Shown here: in pieces, positions 7,994 to 16,651 of the stretch
Layout: every line of letters begins with the position of its first letter
How positions within the stretch are numbered: position 1 is the first letter of the stretch
From: JAFGBM01 sp964610155
GTDB taxonomy: Bacteria > Actinomycetota > Actinomycetes > Actinomycetales > Demequinaceae
Direction of reading: 5' to 3'
DNA length: 64,000 nt
Assembly: GCA_964610155.1 (NCBI GenBank)
Contig: CAZSUY010000008.1
Location: 49,999-113,998 of the forward strand
Position numbers and translations under genes: made by a program
Notes under the pieces: model-generated
Seen by the model: the letters and a program-made list of their open reading frames with translations, nothing else
Database searches by the model: none
Told to the model about the DNA's origin: nothing

Positions 7994-10231
7994 TTAATGG
8001 GTGAGGCTGAACCTCTCGTAGAGTTTGCGCAGGGGGGCGGGGGCCCACCAGTTCCACTTGTCGAGGAGGCTCATGGTCGCAGGGACGAGAAGGAGGCGGA
8101 CCAGGGTCGCGTCGAGCAACACCGCGATCGCCAGCCCGAAGCCCACCTCCTTGATGACGAGGAGGTCGCCAAAGGCGAATCCGATGAACACCAGGACGAT
8201 GACGGCTGCCGCGGACGTGATGATCCGGCCCGATCGCTGCAGGCCCACCCGGACGGCCTCGTCGTTGGGCATCCCCCCATCGACCAGTTCCTTGATCCGG
8301 GAGAGCAGGAAGACCTCGTAGTCCATGGCGAGCCCGAAGCCGAAGCATACGAGGACGATGACGACGTAGATCTCGATGCCTCCGGGTGGCGTGAATCCGA
8401 GGACGCCGGACAGGTTGCCGTACTGGAACATCCACACCAGCACCCCAAGGGTCGCGGCGATGGACAGCGCGTTGACGACGAGCGCCTTGATGGGCATCAG
8501 GAGCGAGCCCGTCATGAGGAAGAGAAGCACGATGACGGCAAGGATCACGAAACCCAATCCCATGAGCCCGCTCGTCGCTATCGCCTCGGAGAAGTCGAGG
8601 AGGCCCGCGGCCTGGCCTCCAACGTAGGTTCGGAAGGGCGCGTCCGTCGCGCGGAGGTCCTCGACGACGGCGACGGCCTCCGGGCCCCCGGGATCGGGTT
8701 CAAGAATCGACACGCGGGCCACAGACATCCCGTCCCGCTCGACGGCGGGGGAGACCCCCCGGACCCCGTCAAGGTTCGAGGCGTCCGCGAGCCACGAGTT
8801 GAGGGCGGCCGGGGAGGTCTCGGCGACGACTAGGATGTCGGGATCCGCGAGGTCGGGGAAGGAGGAGCCGACCACGTCGACGAAATCACGTCGCTCGAAG
8901 TCCGCGGGGAGAAGCTCGACCTCGGAGTTCCGGGGGACGAAGGCCAGGACGGGTGCGGCAAGGATGAGGACGAGCGTCGTGGAGGCCGCAAAGGTGAACC
9001 ACGGTCGTTTTTGGATCCAGGCGGCAAGCGACGCGAGGGGGCCCTCGTCGCGGGACACGTTGGCGGTGTGGTGAAGGATGAACTTGAAGACCCAGATGCG
9101 ACGAAGGATGCTTGGACGCCCGAGCCTGGCGCCGAAGGCGAAGGCCACCGCGGGAACGAGGGTCAAAGCGGTCGCCAAGGCGAGCATGACGATGATGAGG
9201 CCCGCGGCGCCGAAGCCCCTCATCAGGTCGGTGTTGAACGTGAGCATCCCGCCGACGCTGAGGGCAACGATCAGCCCGGAGAAGAACACCGTGCGTCCGG
9301 CGGTCGACAGGGTCCGCTCGAGGGCGGCAGCCCTGGTCTCCCTCGTCCCTCCCTTGGGTTTGAGCTTGATGAGCTCCTCTCGATATCGGGAGACGATGAG
9401 GAGGCCGTAGTCGATCGACAGGCCCACCCCGAGGATGCTGACGATGTTGATCGCCGCGCTGTTGAGGTTCATCGGGTACGAGAGGGCGAAGAGGGCAGCC
9501 ATGCCGGAGGCGATAGAGGCGAGGGCCCCGGCGATCGGCGTCGACGCCGCGAGGAATCCCCCGAACACCAGGACCATGACGATGAGGGCGATCGGAACCG
9601 CGACGAGCTCTCCCCTGACTAGGTCGTGCTCGACCAGCCCCTCGAAGTCGTGCATCAGGAGGGGCAGGGAGAACGTGTACGCGCTCGCCGATGGGATTTC
9701 GGTGAGGGTCCTGTCGATGATGGCTTCGACCGTGGCGTGGGAGCGAAAAGTCGCGGCCTCGTCCTTGAGTTCGGCGAACTGAACGATGATGACGAAGCCG
9801 TTGCCGTCGTTCGCGACGAGCGATGCCGGATCGAGGGCGTCCGACGACGGCTCGAGGGAGCGGGCGTCGACCCCGAGGGTCATCCCCAGGGGAGAGATCA
9901 CGACGCCGACGCCGTCCGTCAGTGAGATGGCCGTGATCACGGGGGCGAAAGCCTCAGCCGCCGCAGGGTCAAGGGGGGAGAGGCCGATGACGGCGGAGGT
10001 GAGGCTGGACCCTTCTCCGGGCTGAAGGGCGCCGGCGGAATATCCGGCCGCGATGTCACTTTCCGAACCGGGGATGGACGGGGCCCCCATATCGACCCGC
10101 TGAAACAGCCCGCCATCGCCCACACCCGCGAACGCCAGGGCGAGCGACCCCGCTGTGACGACCGCCCAGCCGACGATGATGGCGATGGGGCGACGCGCGA
10201 TAAGGCGGGCGATCCTCGCGAAGGTCGTCAT
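7994..10231 (-). CDS. MMPL/RND family transporter (copy 2)
   Basis: Second MMPL transporter, 745 aa, same topology as copy 1: first TM about 14-34, two large extracytoplasmic domains and two TM bundles. The Asp-Tyr relay pairs are intact (SIDYGLLIVSRYREE near residue 273 and AMDYEVFLLSRIKELVD near 635). The second TM bundle and C-terminus (NWWAPAPLRKLYERF) are nearly superimposable on copy 1, whereas the extracytoplasmic domains differ strongly, which suggests different cargo or partnership as a pair. Start ATG 10231 was chosen because the longer frame runs into rarA and a TAGCGT box lies 7 nt before this ATG. Divergent from rarA across 52 bp. Substrate unknown. Confidence 0.92.
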   Translation of the reverse strand: MTTFARIARLIARRPIAIIVGWAVVTAGSLALAFAGVGDGGLFQRVDMGAPSIPGSESDIAAGYSAGALQPGEGSSLTSAVIGLSPLDPAAAEAFAPVITAISLTDGVGVVISPLGMTLGVDARSLEPSSDALDPASLVANDGNGFVIIVQFAELKDEAATFRSHATVEAIIDRTLTEIPSASAYTFSLPLLMHDFEGLVEHDLVRGELVAVPIALIVMVLVFGGFLAASTPIAGALASIASGMAALFALSYPMNLNSAAINIVSILGVGLSIDYGLLIVSRYREELIKLKPKGGTRETRAAALERTLSTAGRTVFFSGLIVALSVGGMLTFNTDLMRGFGAAGLIIVMLALATALTLVPAVAFAFGARLGRPSILRRIWVFKFILHHTANVSRDEGPLASLAAWIQKRPWFTFAASTTLVLILAAPVLAFVPRNSEVELLPADFERRDFVDVVGSSFPDLADPDILVVAETSPAALNSWLADASNLDGVRGVSPAVERDGMSVARVSILEPDPGGPEAVAVVEDLRATDAPFRTYVGGQAAGLLDFSEAIATSGLMGLGFVILAVIVLLFLMTGSLLMPIKALVVNALSIAATLGVLVWMFQYGNLSGVLGFTPPGGIEIYVVIVLVCFGFGLAMDYEVFLLSRIKELVDGGMPNDEAVRVGLQRSGRIITSAAAVIVLVFIGFAFGDLLVIKEVGFGLAIAVLLDATLVRLLLVPATMSLLDKWNWWAPAPLRKLYERFSLTH

Positions 10232-10238
10232 ATCCGCC

Positions 10239-10244
10239 ACGCTA
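10239..10244 (-). promoter_or_regulatory. leaderless-type -10 TAGCGT (N7) ATG for MMPL copy 2
   Basis: On the minus strand TAGCGT, 7 nt, then the MMPL ATG. It shares the 52-bp gap with the rarA box facing the other way. No SD is present. Confidence 0.5.
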
Positions 10245-10270
10245 GCCGGGGTCGAGTCGTGGCGCATCCC

Positions 10271-10276
10271 TAGAGT
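10271..10276 (+). promoter_or_regulatory. leaderless-type -10 TAGAGT (N7) ATG for rarA
   Basis: TAGAGT is followed by 7 nt and the rarA ATG at 10284. The divergent MMPL box lies 27 bp upstream. Confidence 0.5.
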
Positions 10277-10283
10277 GGGGGAT

Positions 10284-11621
10284 ATGGATCTCTTCGATGC
10301 CGCGCGAACTGACTCAAGGGGCATCCCCCAGCCGACAGGGTCGAGCCCCCTGGCCGTAAGGATGAGGCCCTTGACGCTCGATGAGGTCGTCGGTCAAGAT
10401 CACCTGCTGGGGAAGGGTAGCCCCCTCCGTCGGCTCGTGCTTGACTCTGATGCGGTCGCGTCCGTGCTGCTGTGGGGGCCTCCTGGAACGGGGAAGACCA
10501 CACTCGCCTATCTCGTCGCAGGACAGCGGAGATTCGCTGAGCTCTCAGCGGTCACCGCGGGAGTCAAGGACGTTCGAGAATTGATCGAGGATTCCAAGCG
10601 ACGGGTCGCAACGGGGGAGCCGGAGACGGTTCTTTTCATCGACGAGGTGCATCGATTCACCAAGACTCAGCAGGACGTGCTCCTTCCGGCCGTCGAGAAC
10701 CGATGGATCACGCTCATCGGCGCGACAACGGAGAATCCGTCGTTCTCCGTCGTTGGCCCCCTTATCAGCCGGTCCCTGCTCCTTGTCCTCAAGCCCCTCG
10801 CGCCCGCCGACCTTGGGATCCTCATCGATCGGGCCCTTCAGGATGAACGGGGGCTAGGGGGCAAGGTCGGGCTGGATGACGATGCGCGGGATCACATCAT
10901 CAAGGTGGCAGGGGCGGACGCCAGGAAGGCGCTCACGCTTCTTGAGGCACTTGCGGGAGCGGCGGGTGAAGGGGGGACCATCACGGCGGCGCTCGCCGAA
11001 GACGCCATGGATGCCGCCCTCGTCGCCTATGACAGGTCCGGGGATCAGCATTTCGACGTCATTAGCGCGTTCATCAAGTCCGTCAGGGGCAGCGATGTCG
11101 ATGCCGCACTTCACTATTTGGCTCGGATGGTCGTCGCGGGAGAGGATCCGCGATTCATCGCCCGCAGACTCGTCATCCTCGCGGCGGAGGACGTAGGCAT
11201 GGCGGATCCGCAGGGACTCGTCGTGGCTCAAGCTGGAGCCGATGCCGTGTCGTTTGTCGGAATGCCCGAGGGTCGGATCATCCTCGCGGAGGTCGTAACC
11301 TACCTCGCCACGGCACCCAAGTCCAACCGCTCCTATCTGGCGATTGACCGCGCCATTGAGGACGTCAGGGCGGGTCGATCGGGGCCAGTCCCGGCAGGCT
11401 TGCGCAATCCCACCTTCTCGGGGGCCGAGGAGCTCGGCTATGGCAAGGGCTACGTGTATGCGCACGATGAGCCTCATGGGGTGGCGGAATTGGAGTATCT
11501 CCCCGAGTTGCTCACAGGCACGAGGTACTACGAGCCGAGCGACCGGGGATACGAACGGGACGTCTCATCCAGGCTCGAACGCCTCCGAACACTGCTAGGA
11601 CGTGGAAAAAAGGCTGAGTAA
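10284..11621 (+). CDS. rarA: replication-associated recombination protein A (AAA+ ATPase)
   Basis: RarA/MgsA-type AAA+ ATPase thought to act at stalled replication forks in the cytoplasm, 445 aa, normal length. Walker A WGPPGTGKTT lies near residues 69-78 and Walker B LFIDEVHRF near 117. Sensor 1 is ATTENPSF, followed by a C-terminal MgsA/RuvB-like domain (YDRSGDQHFDVISAFIKS, then EDPRFIARRLVILAAEDVG). ATG 10284 gives the family-like head MDLFDA; the longer frame upstream is antisense to the MMPL gene. It is followed by rpsD/alaS, the same order as around mycobacterial Rv2559c as I recall it. Confidence 0.95.
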   Translation: MDLFDAARTDSRGIPQPTGSSPLAVRMRPLTLDEVVGQDHLLGKGSPLRRLVLDSDAVASVLLWGPPGTGKTTLAYLVAGQRRFAELSAVTAGVKDVRELIEDSKRRVATGEPETVLFIDEVHRFTKTQQDVLLPAVENRWITLIGATTENPSFSVVGPLISRSLLLVLKPLAPADLGILIDRALQDERGLGGKVGLDDDARDHIIKVAGADARKALTLLEALAGAAGEGGTITAALAEDAMDAALVAYDRSGDQHFDVISAFIKSVRGSDVDAALHYLARMVVAGEDPRFIARRLVILAAEDVGMADPQGLVVAQAGADAVSFVGMPEGRIILAEVVTYLATAPKSNRSYLAIDRAIEDVRAGRSGPVPAGLRNPTFSGAEELGYGKGYVYAHDEPHGVAELEYLPELLTGTRYYEPSDRGYERDVSSRLERLRTLLGRGKKAE

Positions 11622-11715
11622 CCGCTATCCTTGTGCGAGCCCTCGCGGCGAGCTGGCTGCTCTTGCCGTGTCTCTGTCGGATGACGCCTTGCGTCACATG
11701 GTCAAAGGAATAACG
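11603..11715 (+). promoter_or_regulatory. rpsD promoter and structured 5' leader
   Basis: TGGAAA (11603-11608), a 17-bp spacer and TATCCT (11626-11631) form a plausible promoter, with a start near 11638. The leader then folds into two hairpins: AGCC-CTCG / CGAG-CT-GGCT (11638-11658, two-base bulge, loop CGG) and TGACGC / GCGTCA (11682-11696, loop CTT). SD AAAGGA is at 11704-11709. Ribosomal protein S4 represses its own leader in other bacteria, so an autoregulatory site is possible. The structure is seen; the regulation is inferred. Confidence 0.45.
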
Positions 11716-12342
11716 TTGAGTTCTGTAACCCGCGCGCGCCGCCAGGTGCGCCTGAGCCGTTCCCTCGGCCTCGCGCTTACGCCGAAGGCCGTCAAGCACT
11801 ACGAGAAGCGTCCCTATCCTCCGGGCGAGCACGGCAGAAACGTGCGCCGCAAGGAATCCGACTTCGCGGTTCGCCTCCGCGAGAAGCAGCGTCTCCGAGC
11901 CCAGTATGGGATCCGCGAGAAGCAGATGGCCCGCATCTTTGATGAGGCGAGGAAGGTCCCCGGCCGAACCGGTGAGGCTTTTATCGAGCTTCTCGAGATG
12001 CGTCTCGATGCCCTCGTGCTTCGTTCCGGCTTCGCCCGGACGATCCTCCAGGCCCGTCAAAGCGTCGTTCATCGGCACATCCTCATCGACGGCCATATCG
12101 TCGACAGGCCGTCGCAGCGCGTGCAGCCCGGTCAGACCATCCAGGTGAAGCCCAAGGCCGCATCGCTCGACCCCTACATGGCCGCCGCGGCCGGCGCCCA
12201 CAGGGACGTGCTTCCCGAGGTTCCGGACTACCTGGATGTCCAGCTGGAGAAACTCTCTGCGATCCTGGTTAGGCGGCCTAGGCGCTCCGAGGTCCCCGTG
12301 ACCTGCGACGTCCAGCTGGTCGTCGAGTTCTACGCCCGCTAG
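11716..12342 (+). CDS. rpsD: 30S ribosomal protein S4
   Basis: Primary rRNA-binding protein of the small subunit, 208 aa. YEKRPYPPGEHGRN and the EKQRLRAQYGIREKQ helix mark the N-terminal S4 domain. The S4 RNA-binding domain follows (EMRLDALVLRSGFA, then RQSVVHRHILIDGHIVDRP). The TTG start at 11716 was preferred because SD AAAGGA sits 6 nt before it and the length then matches the family. ATG 11698 would add six residues. It stands alone between rarA and alaS rather than with other ribosomal genes. No zinc-binding Cys are present, so this is the Cys-minus form. Confidence 0.94.
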   Translation: MSSVTRARRQVRLSRSLGLALTPKAVKHYEKRPYPPGEHGRNVRRKESDFAVRLREKQRLRAQYGIREKQMARIFDEARKVPGRTGEAFIELLEMRLDALVLRSGFARTILQARQSVVHRHILIDGHIVDRPSQRVQPGQTIQVKPKAASLDPYMAAAAGAHRDVLPEVPDYLDVQLEKLSAILVRRPRRSEVPVTCDVQLVVEFYAR

Positions 12343-12366
12343 GTGCCCCGGCCCTAAGGAGGGAAG

Positions 12367-15033
12367 ATGCGCACCTCGGAGATTCGCCAGCGGTGGCTCG
12401 ACTATTTCGAAGGGAATGGCCACACGATCGTTCCCTCCGCATCGCTTGTCTCGCCGGACCCCTCGCTACTGTTCACGGTTGCGGGGATGGTGCCCTTCAT
12501 TCCCTACATGCTCGGAGCCCAGCCGGCCCCCTGGCCGCGCGCCACGTCCGTCCAGAAGTGTATTCGAACCCTGGACATCGACGAGGTCGGTAAGACAACT
12601 CGGCACGGCACGTTCTTCCAGATGAATGGCAATTTCTCCTTCGGTGACTACTTCAAGGAAGACGCGATTCGGTACGCGTGGGACCTTGTGACGGGTCCCG
12701 AGAAGGACGGCAAGTACGGATTCGACCCCGATGCGATCTGGGTGACGGTCTTCGAAGAGGATGATGAGGCGGCCACGCTCTGGAAGGAGGTCGCCGGGCT
12801 CTTCCCCGAGCGGATCCAGCGCAGAGGCATGAAGGACAACTTCTGGTCGACGGGCCAGCCCGGACCGGCGGGGCCTTGTTCGGAGATCTATATCGATCGG
12901 GGGGCAGCCTACGGACGCGAGGGCGGCCCCATGGCGGACGAGGAGAGATTCCTCGAAATCTGGAACCTCGTCTTCATGCAGTATGAGCGCGGTGCGGGTG
13001 GAGCCAAGGAGGACTTCCCGATCCTCGGCGATCTTAAGCAGAAGAACATCGACACGGGGCTCGGGCTGGAGCGCGTCGCTTTGCTCAAGCAGGGTGTCGA
13101 CAACATGTATGAGATTGACGAGGTCATCCCAGTCATCCGTCAGGCGGAGGCCCTCTCCGGTCGAACCTACGGCAAGAACCACGACGATGACGTGAGGATG
13201 CGCGTCGTGGCCGACCACATTCGATCCGGCCTGATGCTGATCGGTGACGGGGTGATCCCCGGCAATGAGGGTCGTGGCTACGTGTTGCGACGACTTCTCC
13301 GGCGCTCCGTCAGGTCCATGCGCCTCCTTGGGGTCGAGGATTCTGTGCTTCCCACCCTCCTGCCGGCCTCGAAGGACGCCATGAGTGCGTCGTATCCGGA
13401 GTTGGAGAAGGACTTCGGTCGCATCGGTCAGGTTGCTTACGTGGAGGAGGAGGCCTTCCGGCGCACCCTCGTGGCCGGAACCACGATCCTCGACACCGCG
13501 GTCAGCCGGACGAAGGCGGACGGCGGACACGTCATCGACGGTGTGGATGCCTTTACCCTTCACGACACCTACGGATTCCCCATCGACCTCACGCTCGAGA
13601 TGGCGGCCGAGCACGGCCTCAGCGTAGATGAGGATGGCTTTCGCACGCTGATGCAAGAGCAGCGCGATAGGGCCAGGGCCGACGCGAAGGCCAAGAAGGG
13701 CGGCCACGCGGATATCAAGGTCTATCAGAAGCTCAAGGCAGAGGGGGAGACGGAGTTCACGGGATACGGCGAGCTTCAGACGGCGAGCAAGATCCGGGCG
13801 ATCGTGTCAGGTCGAGCGCTCATCGAGCGGGCGAAGACGGGGGAAACCGTCGAGGTCATCCTGCCGAAGACCCCGTTCTATGCCGAGTCGGGGGGTCAGG
13901 AAGCCGATTCCGGGTTCATCCTCGCGCCGGGGGCGACCCTTGAGGTCTTGGATGTTCAGAAGCCCGTCAAGGGACTCGTCGTCCACACGGTCAAGGTTCT
14001 TGAGGGAGAGATCGAGGTGGGGGAGGACGTTTCCGCGCAGGTCGATGGGGAGTGGCGAACGGGGGCTCGCCAGGCCCACTCGGGCACTCATCTGCTTCAC
14101 GCGGCCCTTCGCCAGGTCCTTGGCCCGGACGCTCTCCAGGCGGGTTCTTACAACAGGCCCGGCTACCTTCGGTTCGACTTTTCCTGGGCTTCCCTCGTCA
14201 GCCAAGAGGCGCGGAACGAGATCGAGGAGGTGATGAACCGAGCGATCCGGAACGACCTGGAGGTGAAGACGCAGCACATGAGCCTTGAAGATGCGAAGGA
14301 TTCGGGAGCGTTAGCTCTGTTCGGCGAGAACTACGACGAGAACGTTCGCGTCGTGGAGATAGGGGGGGACTGGTCAAGGGAACTCTGTGGAGGCACCCAT
14401 GTTGAGCGCTCTAGCCAGATCGGGATGGTCGCGGTCACAACGGAGGGTTCGATCGGCTCGGGGTCACGAAGGGTGGAAGCGTTCGTGGGAATCGAGGCGT
14501 TTCAGCATCTTGCGGTGGAACGGGCGCTCGTCGCCGAGTTGACCACGCTTCTCAAGGCGCAGCCGTCCGAGGTGATGCCCCGCATCGAAAGGCTCCTTCA
14601 GAGGGTAGGGGACGCCGAGCGGAGGCTGTCCGCTCTTCAGAAACAAGAGACGCTTCGGATGGCGGGTAGTCTCGTCGAGTCCGTGAGCGAGGTCGAGGGG
14701 GTTCGGCTCGTTGCTCACTTCGTCAGGGAGGCTTCGGGGGAGGACGACATCCGGGCCCTCGTGACGGATATCAGATCGCGCCTGGGCGACGCCTCGCCGA
14801 CCGTTGTCGCCATCGCATCGGCGCCAGCAGAACACCCAATCATCGTCGTGGCAACGAATGCCCTTGCCCGCGAGGCCGGACACAAAGCGGGCGACCTCGT
14901 TCGACTCGCCTCAGGGATACTAGGTGGTGGCGGAGGCGGGAAGGCCGATCTTGCCCAGGGGGGCGGACAGGATGCGAGCGCGATTCCGGCTGCGCTGGAG
15001 GCCGTCCGTGTGGCGATCGCCCAAGGTGGATAG
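12367..15033 (+). CDS. alaS: alanyl-tRNA synthetase
   Basis: Charges tRNA-Ala and edits mis-made Ser/Gly-tRNA-Ala, 888 aa, full length. The catalytic domain starts with IRQRWLDYFEGNGHTIVPSA. The tRNA recognition region follows, then the editing domain with the zinc motifs HSGTHLLHAALR (near residue 570) and CGGTHVERSSQIG (near 675), then a C-terminal coiled coil and the Gly-rich C-Ala domain (GGGGGGKADLAQGGG). ATG start with strong SD AAGGAGG 5 nt upstream. It begins 24 bp after rpsD and overlaps ruvX by 8 bp, so it probably sits in one operon rpsD-alaS-ruvX-mltG-aroE. Confidence 0.97.
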   Translation: MRTSEIRQRWLDYFEGNGHTIVPSASLVSPDPSLLFTVAGMVPFIPYMLGAQPAPWPRATSVQKCIRTLDIDEVGKTTRHGTFFQMNGNFSFGDYFKEDAIRYAWDLVTGPEKDGKYGFDPDAIWVTVFEEDDEAATLWKEVAGLFPERIQRRGMKDNFWSTGQPGPAGPCSEIYIDRGAAYGREGGPMADEERFLEIWNLVFMQYERGAGGAKEDFPILGDLKQKNIDTGLGLERVALLKQGVDNMYEIDEVIPVIRQAEALSGRTYGKNHDDDVRMRVVADHIRSGLMLIGDGVIPGNEGRGYVLRRLLRRSVRSMRLLGVEDSVLPTLLPASKDAMSASYPELEKDFGRIGQVAYVEEEAFRRTLVAGTTILDTAVSRTKADGGHVIDGVDAFTLHDTYGFPIDLTLEMAAEHGLSVDEDGFRTLMQEQRDRARADAKAKKGGHADIKVYQKLKAEGETEFTGYGELQTASKIRAIVSGRALIERAKTGETVEVILPKTPFYAESGGQEADSGFILAPGATLEVLDVQKPVKGLVVHTVKVLEGEIEVGEDVSAQVDGEWRTGARQAHSGTHLLHAALRQVLGPDALQAGSYNRPGYLRFDFSWASLVSQEARNEIEEVMNRAIRNDLEVKTQHMSLEDAKDSGALALFGENYDENVRVVEIGGDWSRELCGGTHVERSSQIGMVAVTTEGSIGSGSRRVEAFVGIEAFQHLAVERALVAELTTLLKAQPSEVMPRIERLLQRVGDAERRLSALQKQETLRMAGSLVESVSEVEGVRLVAHFVREASGEDDIRALVTDIRSRLGDASPTVVAIASAPAEHPIIVVATNALAREAGHKAGDLVRLASGILGGGGGGKADLAQGGGQDASAIPAALEAVRVAIAQGG

Positions 15034-15523
15034 TCCGGACGCTTCGCAAGAGACGTCCCTCGAGGCCCCCGGGCCCTGGATGTCGATCGATGTCGGTCGG
15101 GTCAGGGTTGGAGTGGCGGCCACGGATCCCGAGCGAAGGCTCGCCTTCCCCGTCGAGACCGTTCCTCGGGGGAAGAGCACCGTCGAGAGGGTTGCATCGC
15201 TGGTGACCGAAAGGGGGATAGTCGCTGTATTCGTTGGTTTTCCCCTGACCCTTGCAGGGAGAGAGGGCCCCGCGGTTGAGGACGCCAGGAGACTTGCCGG
15301 GGCCCTGGCGCAACGCCTCGCGATCCCCGTGCGTTTGATCGATGAACGTCTGTCCACGTCATCTGCACGCGCCTCCCTACGACAGGCGGGTCGGAGCGAG
15401 CGGCGGCAGAGGCCGGTCATCGACCAAGCCGCAGCGATGGTGATTTTGGAACTGGCGCTAGATGCCAGTAAAAATGGAATACTTGGTAGCCTGATCAAAC
15501 AGGCAAAGCAAGGGGAGTCATGA
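15026..15523 (+). CDS. ruvX: Holliday-junction resolvase-like nuclease RuvX/YqgF
   Basis: RuvX/YqgF family (RNase H fold), implicated in pre-16S rRNA 5' processing and possibly recombination; 165 aa from GTG 15026. The first catalytic Asp is in SIDVGRVRVGVAA (near residue 21), the second acidic motif in RLIDERLST, and the last in VIDQAAAMVIL. FVGFPLTLAGREGP is the conserved GLP-like loop. GTG 15026 overlaps the alaS stop by 8 bp and gives an N-terminal extension like the mycobacterial protein; ATG 15080 would give a minimal 147-aa form. Coupled to alaS upstream and to mltG downstream (ATGA). Confidence 0.9.
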   Translation: MDSPDASQETSLEAPGPWMSIDVGRVRVGVAATDPERRLAFPVETVPRGKSTVERVASLVTERGIVAVFVGFPLTLAGREGPAVEDARRLAGALAQRLAIPVRLIDERLSTSSARASLRQAGRSERRQRPVIDQAAAMVILELALDASKNGILGSLIKQAKQGES

Positions 15524-16644
15524 CGGATTTGTTCGAGATCGAGGCGCCGACGACCACGACGTCGCTCGAACTTCGCCGACTCCAGCGTGACGCCCGCCGA
15601 CACCAACGACGTATTCGCACCCTGATCGCGTCGGCAATCGGCCTGGTCGTGCTGGCGCTCGGAGCGTCGATCGCGTGGAACTTCGTCCAGGCCCTCAAGC
15701 CACCCGCCGATGTGGTCAAGGATTACACGGGTTATGGTCAGGGGCAGGTTCAGGTCATCGTCAACCCCGGAGACGACGGGGCGACGATCGCCAATACCCT
15801 CTACGAGAATGGTGTCGTCGCATCCCCGCAGGCATTTATTCAAGCGGCCTACGACAACCCCGACGCCGCCTTGAAGATTCAGCCGGGCTACTACATCCTC
15901 CCGAGGGAGATGAAGGCGGAATATGCGTTAGGGGCCTTTCTCGATCGCGATCGGAAGATCGAGAGGACCATCACCATCATTGAGGGGAAGACTGTCAGCT
16001 GGATCCTTGACAAGGTTTCATCGATCACGGGGTATTCGATCGAGGAAGTTCAGTCGGTCGCCGCCGACACGGAGGCGCTGGGGCTTCCTCCAGAGGCGGA
16101 CGGCAGCCTAGAGGGATGGCTCTTTCCCTCGACATATAGTTTCAACCCCGACGTCCATCCAGCCGACGTCTTGGCTCTAATGATCGAGACAACCGTGACC
16201 GTTCTTGAACGGAACGACATTCCTCCAGAGGCCTGGCAAAGGACTCTGACTATTGCTTCTCTCATTGAGCGGGAGGCCGGGTCGGATGCCGACAGACCAC
16301 TCGTTTCGAGCGTGATTCAGAATCGGCTCGCGCGCGACATGCGCCTTGAGTTCTGCTCGACGATCAGGTACTTCCTTCCGGGGGGGCTCTCCGTGACGAC
16401 CGCGGAGACCCAGACCGAGAGCCCGTACAACACCTACCTCCACACGGGTCTTCCTCCGGGCCCCATAGCCTCCCCCGGGGAGGCGTCGATCAAGGCCGCA
16501 TACGAGCCGGCTGATACCAGCTACCTCTTCTTCGTGACGGTAAATCCCGTGACCGGTGAGACGCGCTTCGCCGCGACGCTTCCTGAGCACAACGCCAACA
16601 AGGCTCTGTTCAAGCAGTGGTGTAGCGATAATGGAGGGTGCTGA
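15520..16644 (+). CDS. mltG: endolytic murein transglycosylase MltG
   Basis: Membrane-bound lytic transglycosylase that cleaves nascent peptidoglycan glycan strands outside the membrane; 374 aa. A cytoplasmic basic head (1-34) is followed by one TM segment (about 35-57) and a LysM-like subdomain (about 72-150), then the YceG catalytic domain. Seen: EGWLFPSTYSF, ASLIEREAG with the likely catalytic Glu250, NTYLHTGLPPGPIASPG and TVNPVTGETRFA. Four-base ATGA overlap with ruvX. ruvX-mltG-aroE is the standard actinobacterial order. Confidence 0.95.
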   Translation: MTDLFEIEAPTTTTSLELRRLQRDARRHQRRIRTLIASAIGLVVLALGASIAWNFVQALKPPADVVKDYTGYGQGQVQVIVNPGDDGATIANTLYENGVVASPQAFIQAAYDNPDAALKIQPGYYILPREMKAEYALGAFLDRDRKIERTITIIEGKTVSWILDKVSSITGYSIEEVQSVAADTEALGLPPEADGSLEGWLFPSTYSFNPDVHPADVLALMIETTVTVLERNDIPPEAWQRTLTIASLIEREAGSDADRPLVSSVIQNRLARDMRLEFCSTIRYFLPGGLSVTTAETQTESPYNTYLHTGLPPGPIASPGEASIKAAYEPADTSYLFFVTVNPVTGETRFAATLPEHNANKALFKQWCSDNGGC

Positions 16645-16651
16645 CGGTGGA

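Noticed and set aside
12466..13707. 413-codon minus-strand frame opposite alaS
   Set aside because: Antisense shadow of a confident synthetase gene; no SD and no family signal.
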